A stretch of DNA of 64,000 nt from Lichenostomus cassidix (taxonomy: Eukaryota; Chordata; Aves; Passeriformes; Meliphagidae). The stretch spans positions 31,359,566 to 31,423,565 of the forward strand of contig CM039182.1 in the NCBI GenBank assembly GCA_008360975.2, written 5' to 3'. The notes below the pieces were generated by a model. The model searched no databases. It was not told where the DNA came from and worked only from the letters and a program-made list of their open reading frames with translations. Each line of letters opens with the position of its first letter. Within the stretch, counting starts at the first letter, position 1. This document shows positions 13,205 to 25,327 of the stretch, piece after piece. The translations under genes were made by a program, and so were the position numbers.

Positions 13205-13360
13205 CTGCTGGCTGCTTTATCCTGCTTGCTCTTTTTTACCCCCATTTATTTCTTCCTAATTCAGCCAGAAGAAAAGTTTTTAGTCTTACAAGATGAGGAA
13301 GGTAAAGGGAAAAAGAGAACATGAATGTTTTGAAAAACAGGAAGGACAAAATTAGCTTAC

Positions 13361-13425
13361 CAGCTTTTCAAAATTAACGAGGTTATCCAGAAATGTTTTA
13401 TTTCCTTCATGGATAAATGTTACAT
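13361..13425 (-). CDS. RAPGEF5: RAPGEF5 exon M: RasGEF block 5, first half
   Basis: The exon is 65 nt: two bases completing Asp, then 21 codons, [11 protein letters not shown] and [10 protein letters not shown]. The TF.HEGN.T....NLVNFEK segment is the usual continuation after MPLLLKD. The donor is CTG|gtaagc. Confidence 0.96.
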
Positions 13426-16400
13426 CTGGAAAGAAAAAAAAAATTACTAATCACAACCTGTTTTTTTAATGCAAATAACTGAAATTACTAAACAGCAATA
13501 AAAAGAAAAAAAAAGGGAAGTATCCCACTGAGGATTGACACAGTATCTTGTACCAGTAAAACAAAAGCCTGGCCTAATGGTGACATGCAAAGATTATCAG
13601 ATAGCAACAATACTTACACATTGTTAAGAAGAGTATTTTCAAGTGGGAGCAAGGATATCCTATAAAACTTGGTCTGTGCTACTTCTGGGATGCGTAACAT
13701 AGAGAGGATGGTGAGGAGCAGGGGAGGTAATCCAGAGGGATGGTCCTGCATGGCATGTCTGCTCTCCACACTCTGCCCGTGGCTGGGACTGGGCTGTCCC
13801 TGAGCCCAGTGCCCCACAGGGATAGAGCTACCAGATGCTGGAGCTGGCTCTGACAGCCCTTCACCTCCCTCTTGGGACACAAGGACTCTGAAGTCCTCCC
13901 CAAAGACATGGGCTACAGCAGTGGCCAGCCAGAGAGGTTAAACACAAGACAACAAAGTGAAGTACAAAGCCTTGAAATAAGCATCGTGGCTAGGGAAAAA
14001 CACTTTTATGTACTGTTGTTGGAGGGAATTTGCAAAGGAAACAAAAGGTCAGAGGAAAAGGAAAAGGTCTATATTTGGCTCCAGGAAGAGAACTGAACAC
14101 AGTGTAATGAACTGGAGGGAGAGAATATCAGGCAAAATAAATGTTGCTAAGTTAAGATTACAATTAAAACAGTAGTTCAAGGCCATTTTTTCTGGTTTTC
14201 TAATGTGTATTAGGTCAGAAGTGAGAACTATCTTGGACATGAAGTACCAAGAATATGAATAGATTCCCTGTGGGAATGGAAGCTCTGACTTCAACAGTGA
14301 ACCCTCCAGGCTACTGAAAATACTGGCAGGAGCAGCACAACTGTGCCCCCATCAGCTCTCTCCTGGACGTGAGGGTACCCAGGAGATCCTTGAGGACACA
14401 GCTCTAACAGGATGAGATGGCAACCCAATACCATTACTCCTTAAAAGCCACATATATGTACACCAGCGGGAGAATGGCACACAGTAAATGGCAAATGTCT
14501 CCCTCTCAGAAGAGGTGTCAACCTCCAGCCCACTAGTCTCACTGTGCACCTCAGTATTTCTCCTGTGCTCACCCCTAGGAGTCCCTCTGATACACACATG
14601 GACCCCATGTTTTGGGGAATTTTAGGACTGGAAACCTGCAGAGATGCTTTGTCACACACACCACACCTCCCCCATCCGCCTCCACCTTCACCCTCCCTCA
14701 AAACAGCCCACCTGATTTATTTCCTTGGGTTTCAAAGGCTCCCTCTGTGCCTGAGGGGCATTTTGTAATTGCTTGGAATTGAAATGCTAAACGGCTTCAA
14801 ATGCTGGTGGAAACCTGGGGCTGGGATTCTTCTGGCGGTAATGGAGAGCTCCTGTGCCGAAGGGGGACTGGGCTGGGGCAGGCAGGATGCCAGCCTGGAC
14901 ATGCAGAAAACAGCATTTGCTGCCCATACCTCCAGCACCTCCCCTACCCCTGGGCTGCATCCTAATAATGCATCTCCTTCCGCCAAGAGAGAGCTGCACC
15001 CTCTGCATTTCCTCTGCTGGGCTGCTCTGGGGTACCCAGGGAAAGGGACACAGAAAGGACACAACTTCAGGACACAGGCAGTACTCGTGTCTATATCAGT
15101 GCAGTTAAAAACTGTCCATCACTTCTAATGAAAAACCTATACTGGAAGCAGAAATTTCCACACAGCTTTTTAAGGCATTGACAGCAATGTGTATATCTCT
15201 GAGGGCAGAAGGAACAGAAATTTGCTTTGCAGCCAACAACTAAGAGTCTAGATAAATTCAGTGGAGCAGAAAATTGCATCTGAACTAGGTTATAAGGGTA
15301 TATCACAGTATTTTATTACACATTTGAAAAATCTGCCTGATTTTCAAAAGCTGTGTCTGTGTGCTGTGAGAGCTCTGCATTTAAATTTAATTAACTTTTA
15401 AAAGGACACTCTGAAGTTATTTTTCATAATTTAAGAATTTTCATTTTTTTAATTGAAACTACTTTTGTTCCTATTGTGATGAAATACAGCAATTTGCTGA
15501 GTTATTAATGGTTTCTATGCTACCCTTGCCTATTTTACTGGTCTTGGAAATGACCTTAATGCAAATATGCTTGATATGGAATAAATTCCTTTGCACTGTG
15601 AAATACTTTGGGAATTACCAACCTTGGTAACAACTCTTTATGGATCACTGTATTGAAGGACATTACTGCATTAATTTCAAAGCCTTCTTGCTATCTCCAA
15701 TACAAGTAAAAGATACAAATGATGTCTAGGTGCATGTTCTTCTACACTATATTGTAGTGCTGTGCAAACATCATTGCTACAAGTGACTTATGTTTGCTGC
15801 CTTTGTTTGCAGGCAAGAAATACTCCAAAACACTTAAAAAATATTGATTTTGAAGGCTTGATAATTGTATCCATCTGAATTAATGCAAACTCCTTTGATG
15901 TGTGCAAAGAGGGGAAGTGTCTGGTGGCTCCCAAACTGTCACCGACTGATCTGGAGAACTGCCTTCAAACATTTCACAGCAGCAGCAGCAGGTTGGAATA
16001 AACAGCCTAAAGAGAACACTTTCAGAACACAGGAATAAACAAATGAATTTGCCATGTTCAAAGACTAGGCAATTAATAATTAATGACTCCAAGACAATGG
16101 AATATTTGAAATACTTGCCACTTAATTAGCTGCCCAGCTCACTGCATTAGCAAGCAGTTGTACTTTATTTTAACAGATTTAAGAAAAAATAATTTTAGAT
16201 AGTAAGATTTTATTTATCTCTTTCAGACCTATAAGGGACTTGGAAATGCCATCCTCTCAGGACAGACAGATGGGACAGGTTCTGCTTTCAGGGTGGCACC
16301 AGGGAGGTTCATCCCAGCAAAGCAGGGAAGCATCTCCCAACAGGCATCTCACAGCAGCAGTCTGACCATGGCCAGTGGTGCAGGGGCTTGCAGGGTCACA

Positions 16401-16664
16401 CTTCTCCACTGAACAGGATGTGGCCAAAGCAAAAGCACACAGCTCTATCCACACCTGACAGGACAGTATGAAATTTTAAAACCTGTGTGAAAATTGCTAT
16501 CTTCCCCCTGTCTTAAAAGGAAGTTGCTTATTATCCAGACCAAGTGCTATCTCGTAGATATCACCGCATCTGTCACATACTCATCTTAAGACAACCTGAA
16601 GGAAAAATCACCTTACACTTATTTTAATTAACAACAGTGAACAGCAGCCAAGATTTAAGGTTAC
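13426..16664 (-). other. RAPGEF5 intron L-M (3.2 kb)
   Basis: This is a GT-AG intron with a strong acceptor (ttctttccag). A segment at roughly 14,320-15,070 is more G+C-rich and open in several frames on both strands, but nothing in it is recognisable. The remainder is A+T-rich unique sequence, with an octamer-like TGCAAAT near 15,560. Confidence 0.75.
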
Positions 16665-16752
16665 CTTTCAGAAGCAACGGCATGAAGGGGATTTTCGGAG
16701 ATTTCATTTTCTTGAATGCATCTCTGTAAGCTTTGTGATTCAGAGAAGGATC
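16665..16752 (-). CDS. RAPGEF5: RAPGEF5 exon L: RasGEF block 4
   Basis: The exon is 88 nt: 29 codons plus one base of a split Asp codon. It encodes [17 protein letters not shown] and [20 protein letters not shown] and [10 protein letters not shown] are invariant landmarks of Rap GEF catalytic domains. The donor is AAAG|gtaacc. Confidence 0.96.
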
Positions 16753-17848
16753 CTACAAAACCATTTGAGTAATAGACAGAAAAATCAATAGGCTATAAAA
16801 AGAGCAATTCTAAATCCATTACAGGCTTATGATCTGAACATGATTTAGATATAAAAGGTTTCTTTGGGATACAAGGTAGCTAAAGGTTTTGTAAGCTAGC
16901 TGACATGCTAAACTGAACAGGAAACGTAAACAGTGAAAGGAACAAAAGCAATTACGTTCCTCTAGATGAAGCAGTGCTAAATTGAGAGGAAGCTGCAGAA
17001 TAGATTCTCTTGGACTGCTCTTTAATTTCCCCACAAATTTCTATTAGCAAAATCTCTTACTATATAGTACAAAATGTATCCGAGAACGTATTGCTAATTA
17101 ATTTCTTCTTTAAAAAACCCACAAAACCAACATCACCAAAGAGCAACAAAAAACCCCAATAAAAACTGCCTTAAAATCTATGGAGCACACTGGAGACTTT
17201 CAAAGAAAATAAAGTGGTATGTTTCAGTGGTATTGTGCAGCCAATTCAAAAACTAATCTCAATTTCTCATATAAACAAACTCTTTTGTACACCAGCTCAC
17301 ACAGAATCTTTAAAACCATTCATTTATAAAGAACTCCAAGTACAGAAGCGTGACAGCTGGTAAAGGCTGGATCTCCTGCTCCTCATGCCAGGCAGTGATC
17401 TTACCATGCACCCAATGCCATGACTGCCAGAGAAAACATTTCTTTATTCTGCTTTCATAATGCTGACAAAGACCCTCAAGCCTCAGATTTTGACATTTGT
17501 TTTTTAAAACTTGAGCTGGTCTCTTTTTCTCCTGATCTGCAACACGTTGCCTCAGATAAAGGCTGATTAGCTACCAGAGCAAAAGAACAGCTTCCAAATT
17601 GATGCTGGTGGAACGATACTACATTTACCTCTCTCTGCCCTTCCTCCCTCTGTCAGGAACACAGCCTCTTTCCTTTTCAAGTTTGCAGACCACGTCGGAG
17701 CTCTGGGGCGCCACGTGGCCTTTGGCAAATTGTGGATCTGACATGACAAGTCCAGCTCCAGACAATACCAGGCAGACTCCAAATAAATTAGGAAGAAGGA
17801 AGGCAGGTAAAGCAAGCAATGTTCTTCTGCTGTCAACACCATACTCAC
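16753..17848 (-). other. RAPGEF5 intron K-L (1.1 kb)
   Basis: This is a GT-AG intron. The acceptor (ggttttgtag) has a weak polypyrimidine tract. No repeat or RNA gene recognised. Confidence 0.8.
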
Positions 17849-17899
17849 CGTCAAACTTTCAAGTTCAGTGAAAAGTTTCTTGAACTTCCCAGGGATTTT
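17849..17899 (-). CDS. RAPGEF5: RAPGEF5 exon K: catalytic domain linker helix
   Basis: The exon is 51 nt, exactly 17 codons: KIPGKFKKLFTELESLT. It continues TWE from the previous exon into the KIPGKF..LF.ELESL motif of Rap GEFs. It is flanked by cacttcag and a strong gtgagt. The exon is symmetric (phase 0/0). Confidence 0.95.
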
Positions 17900-20501
17900 C
17901 TGAAGTGTGGCAAACAGAGAGGGGAGAAAAAAGAAAGAAAAGACAATGTGATTTAGGCAGAAAAATGCTGAGGCATTTTTTTCCACAAGACTGCTCTGGG
18001 TGAAGTGCCTGCTGAAAGTACCAACATGCAGTTTAACCTCTGCTCCTCAGTTCCCAGAGCCCTAATTACAGACCATGTTCAGTGCAATGCCAGCAAAGGC
18101 ACTGAGCCCTGCAGCCTCATTCTGGGACCTGCATCCTTCTTCTATCGAAACTGCATGTTAGCAGCTGGTTTTATTTCCTTCCCCAGCTTCCACGACTGCT
18201 GCATTTACTTAAATATCCATATCAAGACAGAAGCAGTAACACAGGCTGAGAATTCAGGAACTGATCACATCCAGGTTAAATAATTTGTTGTAATCAATCT
18301 TCCCTCAGAACATGGGTTCTAGAAATTCACTGTCATCACACTCAGTTCTGTTTTATACATCATGCCAGTGCTGATCAGGGTTAACTCTGGCACATACTAG
18401 TGCCAAAGTGAGGTATTTCCTTAATAAACTGATTACTCTGTCTCCAATATCTCATCCTAATACTGCAGAGAGGTGGATAAAACACTTTCTAAGGGAGTCC
18501 AGGCACAAACTACTGTCTTGGCCCTCACCTGCTCTACTCCACAAGCATCCACTTCCTCTGCCTTTAAGATGCTTTAATAGATTCACATCACTACAATGAA
18601 AGCAATTGTTTTGCAATTTAAATTTTCATGCTGGTATTTCAGATTTGAAGAATGGTGTGTGGACCTTAAAGCCTGTCTATTTTTTCCAACCATAACAGTT
18701 AGCCTAGCAAAAGATATCCCTTCTTAGCACAAATCCTGTCTTGTCTTTGTGCTTAGATCCTGACAGCCACAGCGACACTACCAAGAGAAAAGAGATTTAG
18801 AACAATTACATTAAGTGGATATGTATGATTAAAATTCTAAAATGACTGAACATGGAACTGCAATTGCATATTTTTTGTATCTTATACCAGGGAAAGTGAG
18901 GCTCATTAAAACACTGGATACTGTAGAAAAAAAAAGTAGAATATGCTTGGGAGCACACTACTTGTTTAAGAAATCAAGTGTGGAGTCAATATGATTTAGT
19001 ATCTAAACGGCTGCTTAAATTTAGGTTGTTTCATTTACATGTGTAAGTAATTATAATTAATTTTAAAACATTGCTCTACTTTCTAGAAGTCACATTACTA
19101 ATGCAAATAACCTTCTGTTTTTGAAACTTCCAGAGCAATGAAGTTTTACAAGTAAAAAAAAAAGAAAGGATGTGACTTGATAAATATTTTACACACGGAA
19201 ACGTGACATATTTACAGCAGTACATATGCAGATTCACTCTTTGTTCCGACAAGCAACATGTTCTGCTCTTCCTGAGAGAAGTCCACCGGCAGCACATGAT
19301 CTCCAGAGGCCTCAGCACAGAGCAGAGTTCTGCATGTCTCTGTGCAGGAGAGATCTCTGTCATTGCCTTTGAGACCATACTTGGGCTCTTCCACTCTCCA
19401 GAGGAATGGAGTGAAGGCAACTCTTAAGAGGAGGCCAGGGCAAATGTTCCCCAGAGAGGTGTTTTAGAAATATCACAGACAAGGCATTTCTGTATCATCA
19501 TCCTCAGGTATGTATTTTTCTCTAAAGCTTTTACTTTAGCTCTAAGTCAGCTCTTCCTTGCCTAAGTCCCTGTAAAAAGTCCTTGTTTCTCTGTGTGTCA
19601 AAGCCACAGACATACGAGTGATGTTTCCATATGCATGGTTTCAGCTAAGGGGGGAGACTCTGGACAGTGTCAGATGGGTTTGTAAGTCTCTAATGGCCCT
19701 TTGGTCTCAGCTGCTGGAGCTCAAGAGTATCTCCACGGCAGCAGATCTCAGCCCTTCTCTGTCACTTTGTATTACAGACTGATATTTTTCAAGTACTGCC
19801 CACCGGTGGTGGTGAGGGCATGAAGGAGGGATAAGGCTCCACCCCATCCCAATCAATTTCTCCTGCCCCAATATTTGGTTCATCGCAGACACAGTGAACT
19901 TGCAGACACTATCACTCAATAGGGATACTATGACTCTATATCAATACTACTTGCATGGAAACAAAAAATCCACAACATAAATACGGATCCCACTAGGACT
20001 TTCCTTGAAACCCACTCATGCTCTGTGTAGCAACCAGGACTTCTTAAGCAAATAATCTCTGTTCTTCAGCATGCTCCTTATTCATGGCTCTTTTCCTAAC
20101 TTTGTTGTTCAAGATGAGCCACTGCAAAAAACGTGATGAATAAGAACTAGAGAAGGTTTATTTCTATGTTGTTGTTTTGGCTTTTTAATTAAATTATTCA
20201 ATAATATGGTATTGCTTGTTTGGAGCCACCTTTGTAAGACTTTCTGTTCTGATATCTCCTTAAAATGCTAGAATAATTTATTTTCTTTGAAGAGCATGTG
20301 ATCTCCATGCTTTGTTCTGATTTAAAACTCTGGAAGGACACATTTAGTTTTGTCACAGAGAACTTTCTCCACAAACACTCACTCCATGTTTGATTTCAGC
20401 ATGAAAAACCAAAAATTAGAAAGAAAAGATAATTCACCAGTCTACAACCTTTGTGCGAAACGGTTTTGACAGTGTCTAAAAGATATAAAGATGTGTCTTA
20501 C
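17900..20501 (-). other. RAPGEF5 intron J-K (2.6 kb)
   Basis: This is a GT-AG intron with acceptor ttgccacacttcag. I see no recognised repeat, RNA gene or exon. The open frames at 19,076-19,427 on both strands are not protein-like. Confidence 0.8.
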
Positions 20502-20592
20502 CTCCCAGGTCTGAGACAGCCGGCTGACAGATGCAGTGTTGAGACCCATAACAATTGCAAAGAATGAATTCAGATTTCTTTGGGCTTTACAA
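20502..20592 (-). CDS. RAPGEF5: RAPGEF5 exon J: RasGEF block 3
   Basis: The exon is 91 nt: one base completing His, then 30 codons. It encodes CKAQRNLNSFFAIVMGL and NTASVSRLSQTWE. This is the most diagnostic RasGEF segment (NLNSFFAIVMGL...SRL..TWE) and forms the core around the helical hairpin that opens the GTPase switch region. The donor is GAG|gtaaga. Confidence 0.97.
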
Positions 20593-23500
20593 CTGAGGAA
20601 TAAAAATACGATTTTTTTTTTGTACTCAGAATCAGAAATAAATGGAATGCAGAGGTATCCTAGGTTACTGAGTCTCATTTCAACCCGCAGCACTAACATA
20701 CAATCATCTTCCACATAATGAACTCATTAAATGTCCTCTCATAACCACCTGCAGTCTAGGTGATGGGGTCTCTAAGAAGTTTTTTAGAAAACGTTCTACT
20801 GTCTCATCAACCCTGTTGTTGGCAGGTTATTTTTTTTCTCTTTGCTGTCAAAAGTAATTTTCCCTTTTCAATGTTCAAGTTACTCCCAGCTGTCCTTTAC
20901 CATACAGAATAATTCCTTGACCTCTATTCTGTTGTATAATAAATATTTTCATCCCCCTTTTCATCTTTTCTGTAAATTGTACAACATAGGTTCCTTCAAT
21001 TTCTCTTTGTGGCTGTGGCCTGCAGTCTGCTTTTCCATATTGTTATTATCCTTCATTGAATTCTTTGTAATTTATTTTAACTCATGTGTTTCCTTCTTTC
21101 CTTCACTACTTTCTCACGTAGTGAGACAGTGGGGAGGGAAGAAGAAATATAATTTCTTATATAACATTCTTATGCAAGCATAAAACAAACAGCAAATTAT
21201 TTATTTGGAACGGCACCACATTTTGTCCTTTCTTTTAATTTGTCATCTATTATCACCCAAGGACCTCTGTCACAGGGATGTTCTTTACAATCATGCATTT
21301 ATTTCTTCAGCTCAGTATTAGCATTCTGTAGCTGAATTACTTGGCATCTATCTAAATTAAATCTTATCCTACTGTTGTTTGCACATGCCCCTAGACTCCT
21401 TAGATAATTCTTTTTTTATCTATCTATCCTCCAATGCATTTGCAATCCCTCATCATTTTTATTGTCTGAAAATCGGGTTAGTGTTCAATCTACATATTCC
21501 TATAAACTACCTGCAGCTACTACTGTACAGGCTCCTATGGAATTTGCTGGATACCTCTATTTCCTGACATTTTACTATATACAATCAGACCATGCTCATT
21601 TCTAGTCTATTAGGAAACTTGAAATCCTGAAATACTCAGTCCTTTTCAAACAAAAATATTGCCCTTTCTCTTGCAGATCTTTGAAGACCATACAAATATA
21701 TGGGTGCACTTGTGTGTGAGAGTGAGAATCCTCTTTTAAGATAATTTTAAGTATGAATGAATCCACTGGCTTCCCTGGGATTTATCACCAGGGAGAAGTA
21801 CATGCCAAGGCCTTAGCCAGGAAAATCGCCAGCACTTGTTACAAATTTTATAAAGCCTACCCTTATCACTGTGTACTATCTTGAGACAGTGCATTTCTCA
21901 CTTCACTTCAGCTGTCTTAAAGTTAATCCCAACTTTGTTGCTTAGATTCTTTTTATCATTAAAGCCAGGCAGCTCCCCAAGGCAATTCATTTCAAAACAA
22001 GGAAGGTGTCCAACGCAGCCTGCATAAACTGTGTGTTGGGTGGGCCCACTTCTCACAGCAAACTGTAGAGAGAAGGGATGTCCCTTACAGTCAGCCACTG
22101 ATTGCTCTGGTAGCAAAAAGGCTGCTGTTATAATCTGTTTATTCTAACCTTACACTGGCTTGTTTCTTTAAACTCCCCAGGCTGTTAATTTCTAATAACG
22201 TGCTAATTAATTTTCTTTACTGAACCACTTGTCTTCTCTTTTAGACTACTCATCAACAGAAGCACAAGGATTTTTCAAAAACTTTGTCTCCCTTTTATGT
22301 ATTGACACACTTGTGTAAAATGCTTTCATTTTCTTCAGGTGTGCCTCAACAGCAAAGCACACAGATGATGAACATGAAATTTTCATCCTGGTGCTTTCCC
22401 CGACCAAAGGAAAATCACAAAGATTCCTTGCTGAATCTGTGAGCAGAGAACAGGGAGCAGCCAGAGATGTTCATAGAGCCCTACGTCTCTGCCTTAGTCA
22501 TAAGGAAAACAGGAGGGCTGCTTGTCTTGTGTCTCATAATGAGAGTCCTGTGCTTAGCACACCATCCCTTCCACCCTAATTGTTCCTCTTTCATCAACTC
22601 TTCCAGAGCTGATGAGAGGCAGTAGTGTGTTGATTTAGAAAGCAGCTTTTATGATTAAAAAAAAGTCTTGTGAAAACTACACACTCATTTCATCACCTGC
22701 ATCCTCCAACGGTGGATGCTTCTGCACCTCACTGGGAGAGCCTGTCTGCTGTTTACTGACAACTCTATTTAGTCTCCATAACTTTGGCTTTTCACTGAAC
22801 AGAATGGAATCAATAAAAATAGAGGAACATTTTAGTTTGGTAACAAATATATTCTTTTTCATGTGGGACAGACACAAAACTTTTCCTGGGATGCAAATAA
22901 ATGCTACACTGGTGCAAGCAAGGCACACAGAGTCAACCATTTTTTGGCCACTGATATGGCAGAAAATGAACATATTACTGGATACCACCCAGCTTCCAAA
23001 CTAAATCAGATCACATTTATGAGTTACACTAGATTAGATTAGAAGAATTAATTTCTCTAAAGGCACTGCTTCAGCAGAGAAGAGTCCTTTGTATATAAGT
23101 GCCTTGCAAATTAAATCAGCCCAGTCGATGAAAGGAACAAATTACACATTTTCAATGAACATGCATATTCAAATATTGCAGAAGCCCAACAAGTGGAGAG
23201 AGAGGTGAGGAGGATGATTGCACATATTTAAATTGCTCCATTTCCTTGGTTACTAAGACAAAGAGTGATTGCAGAGAAAAGAAATCTCTGTGTATAGTAT
23301 ATATTTGTATTCTGTTGCAAAGCATAGAATAAATGCCCGTTCCTCTTAGTAACAGTGAAAAACTAAACTGTAAAATCCAACACATGAAGAAAACTACTCC
23401 TCCAATAAGTAAAAGAATACTCCAGAGAGGATGACGTGGGGCAACAGCTCCATGCAGTTGGGTTCCTCTCTATAGGTAGGACTTTCAAGTTTATAACAGA

Positions 23501-23839
23501 GTGCTTTGATTTCCATCTAGTCTTGTGTGACTGTTTTGCTGCTGAAATAGTTCTGTCATATGGTCGTCAGGTTATCTCAGCTAAGGAAGAAGCTATCTCT
23601 GCTCCATCAGGGATGTTGCAGCTGAGCTGCCAGGGGAGATTTGAGCAGCATATACTCCACCATGTCTGGTTTTGACCAGTGTCTGCTATTGTTATCATGA
23701 ACTGTTTTATTTAGGTATGCTTACTACACTATCAAAACACAGGATGACAAATTAGTTTTCTTATCTTGCTTCTCCACCTACTCCTTGCCAAACAAACAAT
23801 GTGAATTCAAGGGTTTCTGTTGCAACTCTAACAACTTAC
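20593..23839 (-). other. RAPGEF5 intron I-J (3.2 kb), containing an old LINE remnant
   Basis: This is a GT-AG intron whose acceptor tract reads tttttattcctcag. The part nearest exon J (about 20,780-21,530) is a degraded CR1/L3-like element, annotated separately. The rest is unique A+T-rich sequence, with homeodomain-like TAATTA motifs near 22,185-22,215. Confidence 0.8.
20780..21530 (-). mobile_element. Ancient CR1/L3-like LINE remnant (degraded RT 3' part)
   Basis: The plus strand resembles the complement of old amniote CR1 reverse-transcriptase sequence. The best stretch is around 21,330-21,500, where TCCTCCAATGCATTTGCAA and nearby text track the consensus segment following the FN(V/I)DKCKVMH-type RT region. 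Sense is therefore minus. It is heavily diverged, with no intact frame. Limits are approximate, and family assignment within CR1/L3 is not possible by eye. Confidence 0.6.
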
Positions 23840-24018
23840 TGGGCAGCAATCTTGATGAACTTTTTTAGTAGCTGAACACGTTTGCAGAGCTGGCTGCAGA
23901 GGAGTATCTCAGTGGCCACCCAAAGCTGGACCTCATTGCACCTTTGCAGCAGAAGACTGAGATTCTCGGTGTTTTCAGCACTGCCTTGTCTGCTGAATGT
24001 GAAGTATATCAGCTCTTG
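23840..24018 (-). CDS. RAPGEF5: RAPGEF5 exon I: RasGEF conserved blocks 1-2
   Basis: The largest exon at 179 nt: 59 codons plus CA of a split His codon. It encodes [40 protein letters not shown] and [30 protein letters not shown] and the LLKKFIKIA helix are strongly conserved across Rap GEFs. The donor is gtaagt after GCCCA; shifting it would lose the His that the next exon completes. Confidence 0.96.
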
Positions 24019-25204
24019 CTGGAAGACATTGACAATATCATTAGGGATAATAAAACAATTTAAATATTAAAGAACTGTAAATTATTTAGAAGTATGTTTT
24101 TGAAACAAGGTCTGGTCACAAATGGTTATTTTTTCATTATCCATGAGTCAATCGCAAATGATTCAGGTTTGACTTGGCAAAATCTAGAGGCTTGTTACAG
24201 AAGGCAAGTGGACTGGAAGTCCTGCAAGGTATGCTCTTCTTGTAAGAATTCCTGCAGCTCCATTTCTGGCAACAGCCAGGTATAAGACATAAACAATCTG
24301 TTTCTGTATTTCATCACTTCTGTTTCAGTATGAAAAAGCAATCATATCAAACCACTGCAGTATCTGAAAAATGTCTATTCAAACTTGATTCTGTTTTAGC
24401 CAACTTTTATTTAATAGAGATGTGGGTCTTGATTTCTGCTCAAAAAAACCCCCGAAACTTGGCCAGTTCCAAATTTAAAGTGTCTAAACTGAATAAAAGA
24501 ACCCAAAATGAAAGAAAAGGAAAGCATCTGGTGAAAAACAAGGGTATTTCACATTCATTTTCTCAGAAAGCCAACAGACTTTTCAGTGGATGATATTTTC
24601 AAGAGAGCTTTTCTGCTGTTAACTGTGTTTTACACAGCAGCTATAACCAGAACCTATCAAAGTCATCAAAACAACCCAATGGGCCCTGAAGTGCACCATT
24701 ATCCCATTTAATAAAGCCTGCCCAGTATCTTTCATCTCACTGAAGCCTAACAAGAACAGTAATGTGACCATCTAAATTGCTGAAACTGTGAATTCTTTTA
24801 GGGATAAAGTGATATGAAAGACAACTATTTGTGGAATCCTGTATTTACTGAAAAACTATCAAATGCATAAGACATTTTGCATATGTAACATATTCACAGA
24901 GAGATTTTTTAGAAAACTCTCAGTTTACAGTTCCATCATGGTCTTCTACTCTCTTGAGGCAAATCTGAATAAAACACATCAGGTACACAGGGAACGTATG
25001 AGATGCCCAAACACAGGAAATTTACAAACCCTTGACAATTCTTTTCAGTCTCAAGGATTGCAAGATAACTCTTGGACCTGTCACCACTACTGAGAGCTGC
25101 CAAATCATGCTGTCATGACAGTGAGCTGAGCACCCAGGAATACTAATGCTGCAAGATGCATCTCAATGTGCAAGGCTGCATGATGTGGATGTGGTGCTTC
25201 TTAC
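24019..25204 (-). other. RAPGEF5 intron H-I (1.2 kb)
   Basis: This is a GT-AG intron with acceptor tgtcttccag. The sequence is unique-looking and A+T-rich. No element recognised. Confidence 0.8.
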
Positions 25205-25327
25205 CTCATGAATTGCATTGAAGAGGCTCCAGTCAAAGTTTGTGAGTTCTAAGGCAAGATCCCAGGTGTTAATTCCCAAAATCCGCACAGATCTTTGCTG
25301 CAATTCCTCATTTTCAGAAAACGGGTT
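25205..25327 (-). CDS. RAPGEF5: RAPGEF5 exon H: start of the CDC25 catalytic domain
   Basis: The exon is exactly 41 codons (123 nt), phase 0 at both ends. It encodes NPFSENEELQQRSVRILGIN and then TWDLALELTNFDWSLFNAIHE. This is the entry to the RasGEF domain; the DWxLFxxIHE helix is the first conserved block. The acceptor is attaatttag and the donor GAG|gtaaga. A symmetric exon like this could be skipped without a frameshift, but that would remove catalytic core structure. Confidence 0.95.

Larger units (their letters stand above)
8330..13360 (-). other. RAPGEF5 intron M-N (5.0 kb, longest complete intron)
   Basis: This is a GT-AG intron (gtaagc ... gtctttgcag). It contains a polypurine stretch at 13,141-13,204, a short direct repeat near 12,921-12,964, a truncated CR1 at 12,199-12,572 with adjacent A/C-rich low-complexity DNA, and a homeodomain/POU-like motif cluster near 11,660-11,800. 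No further exon was identified. Confidence 0.8.
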
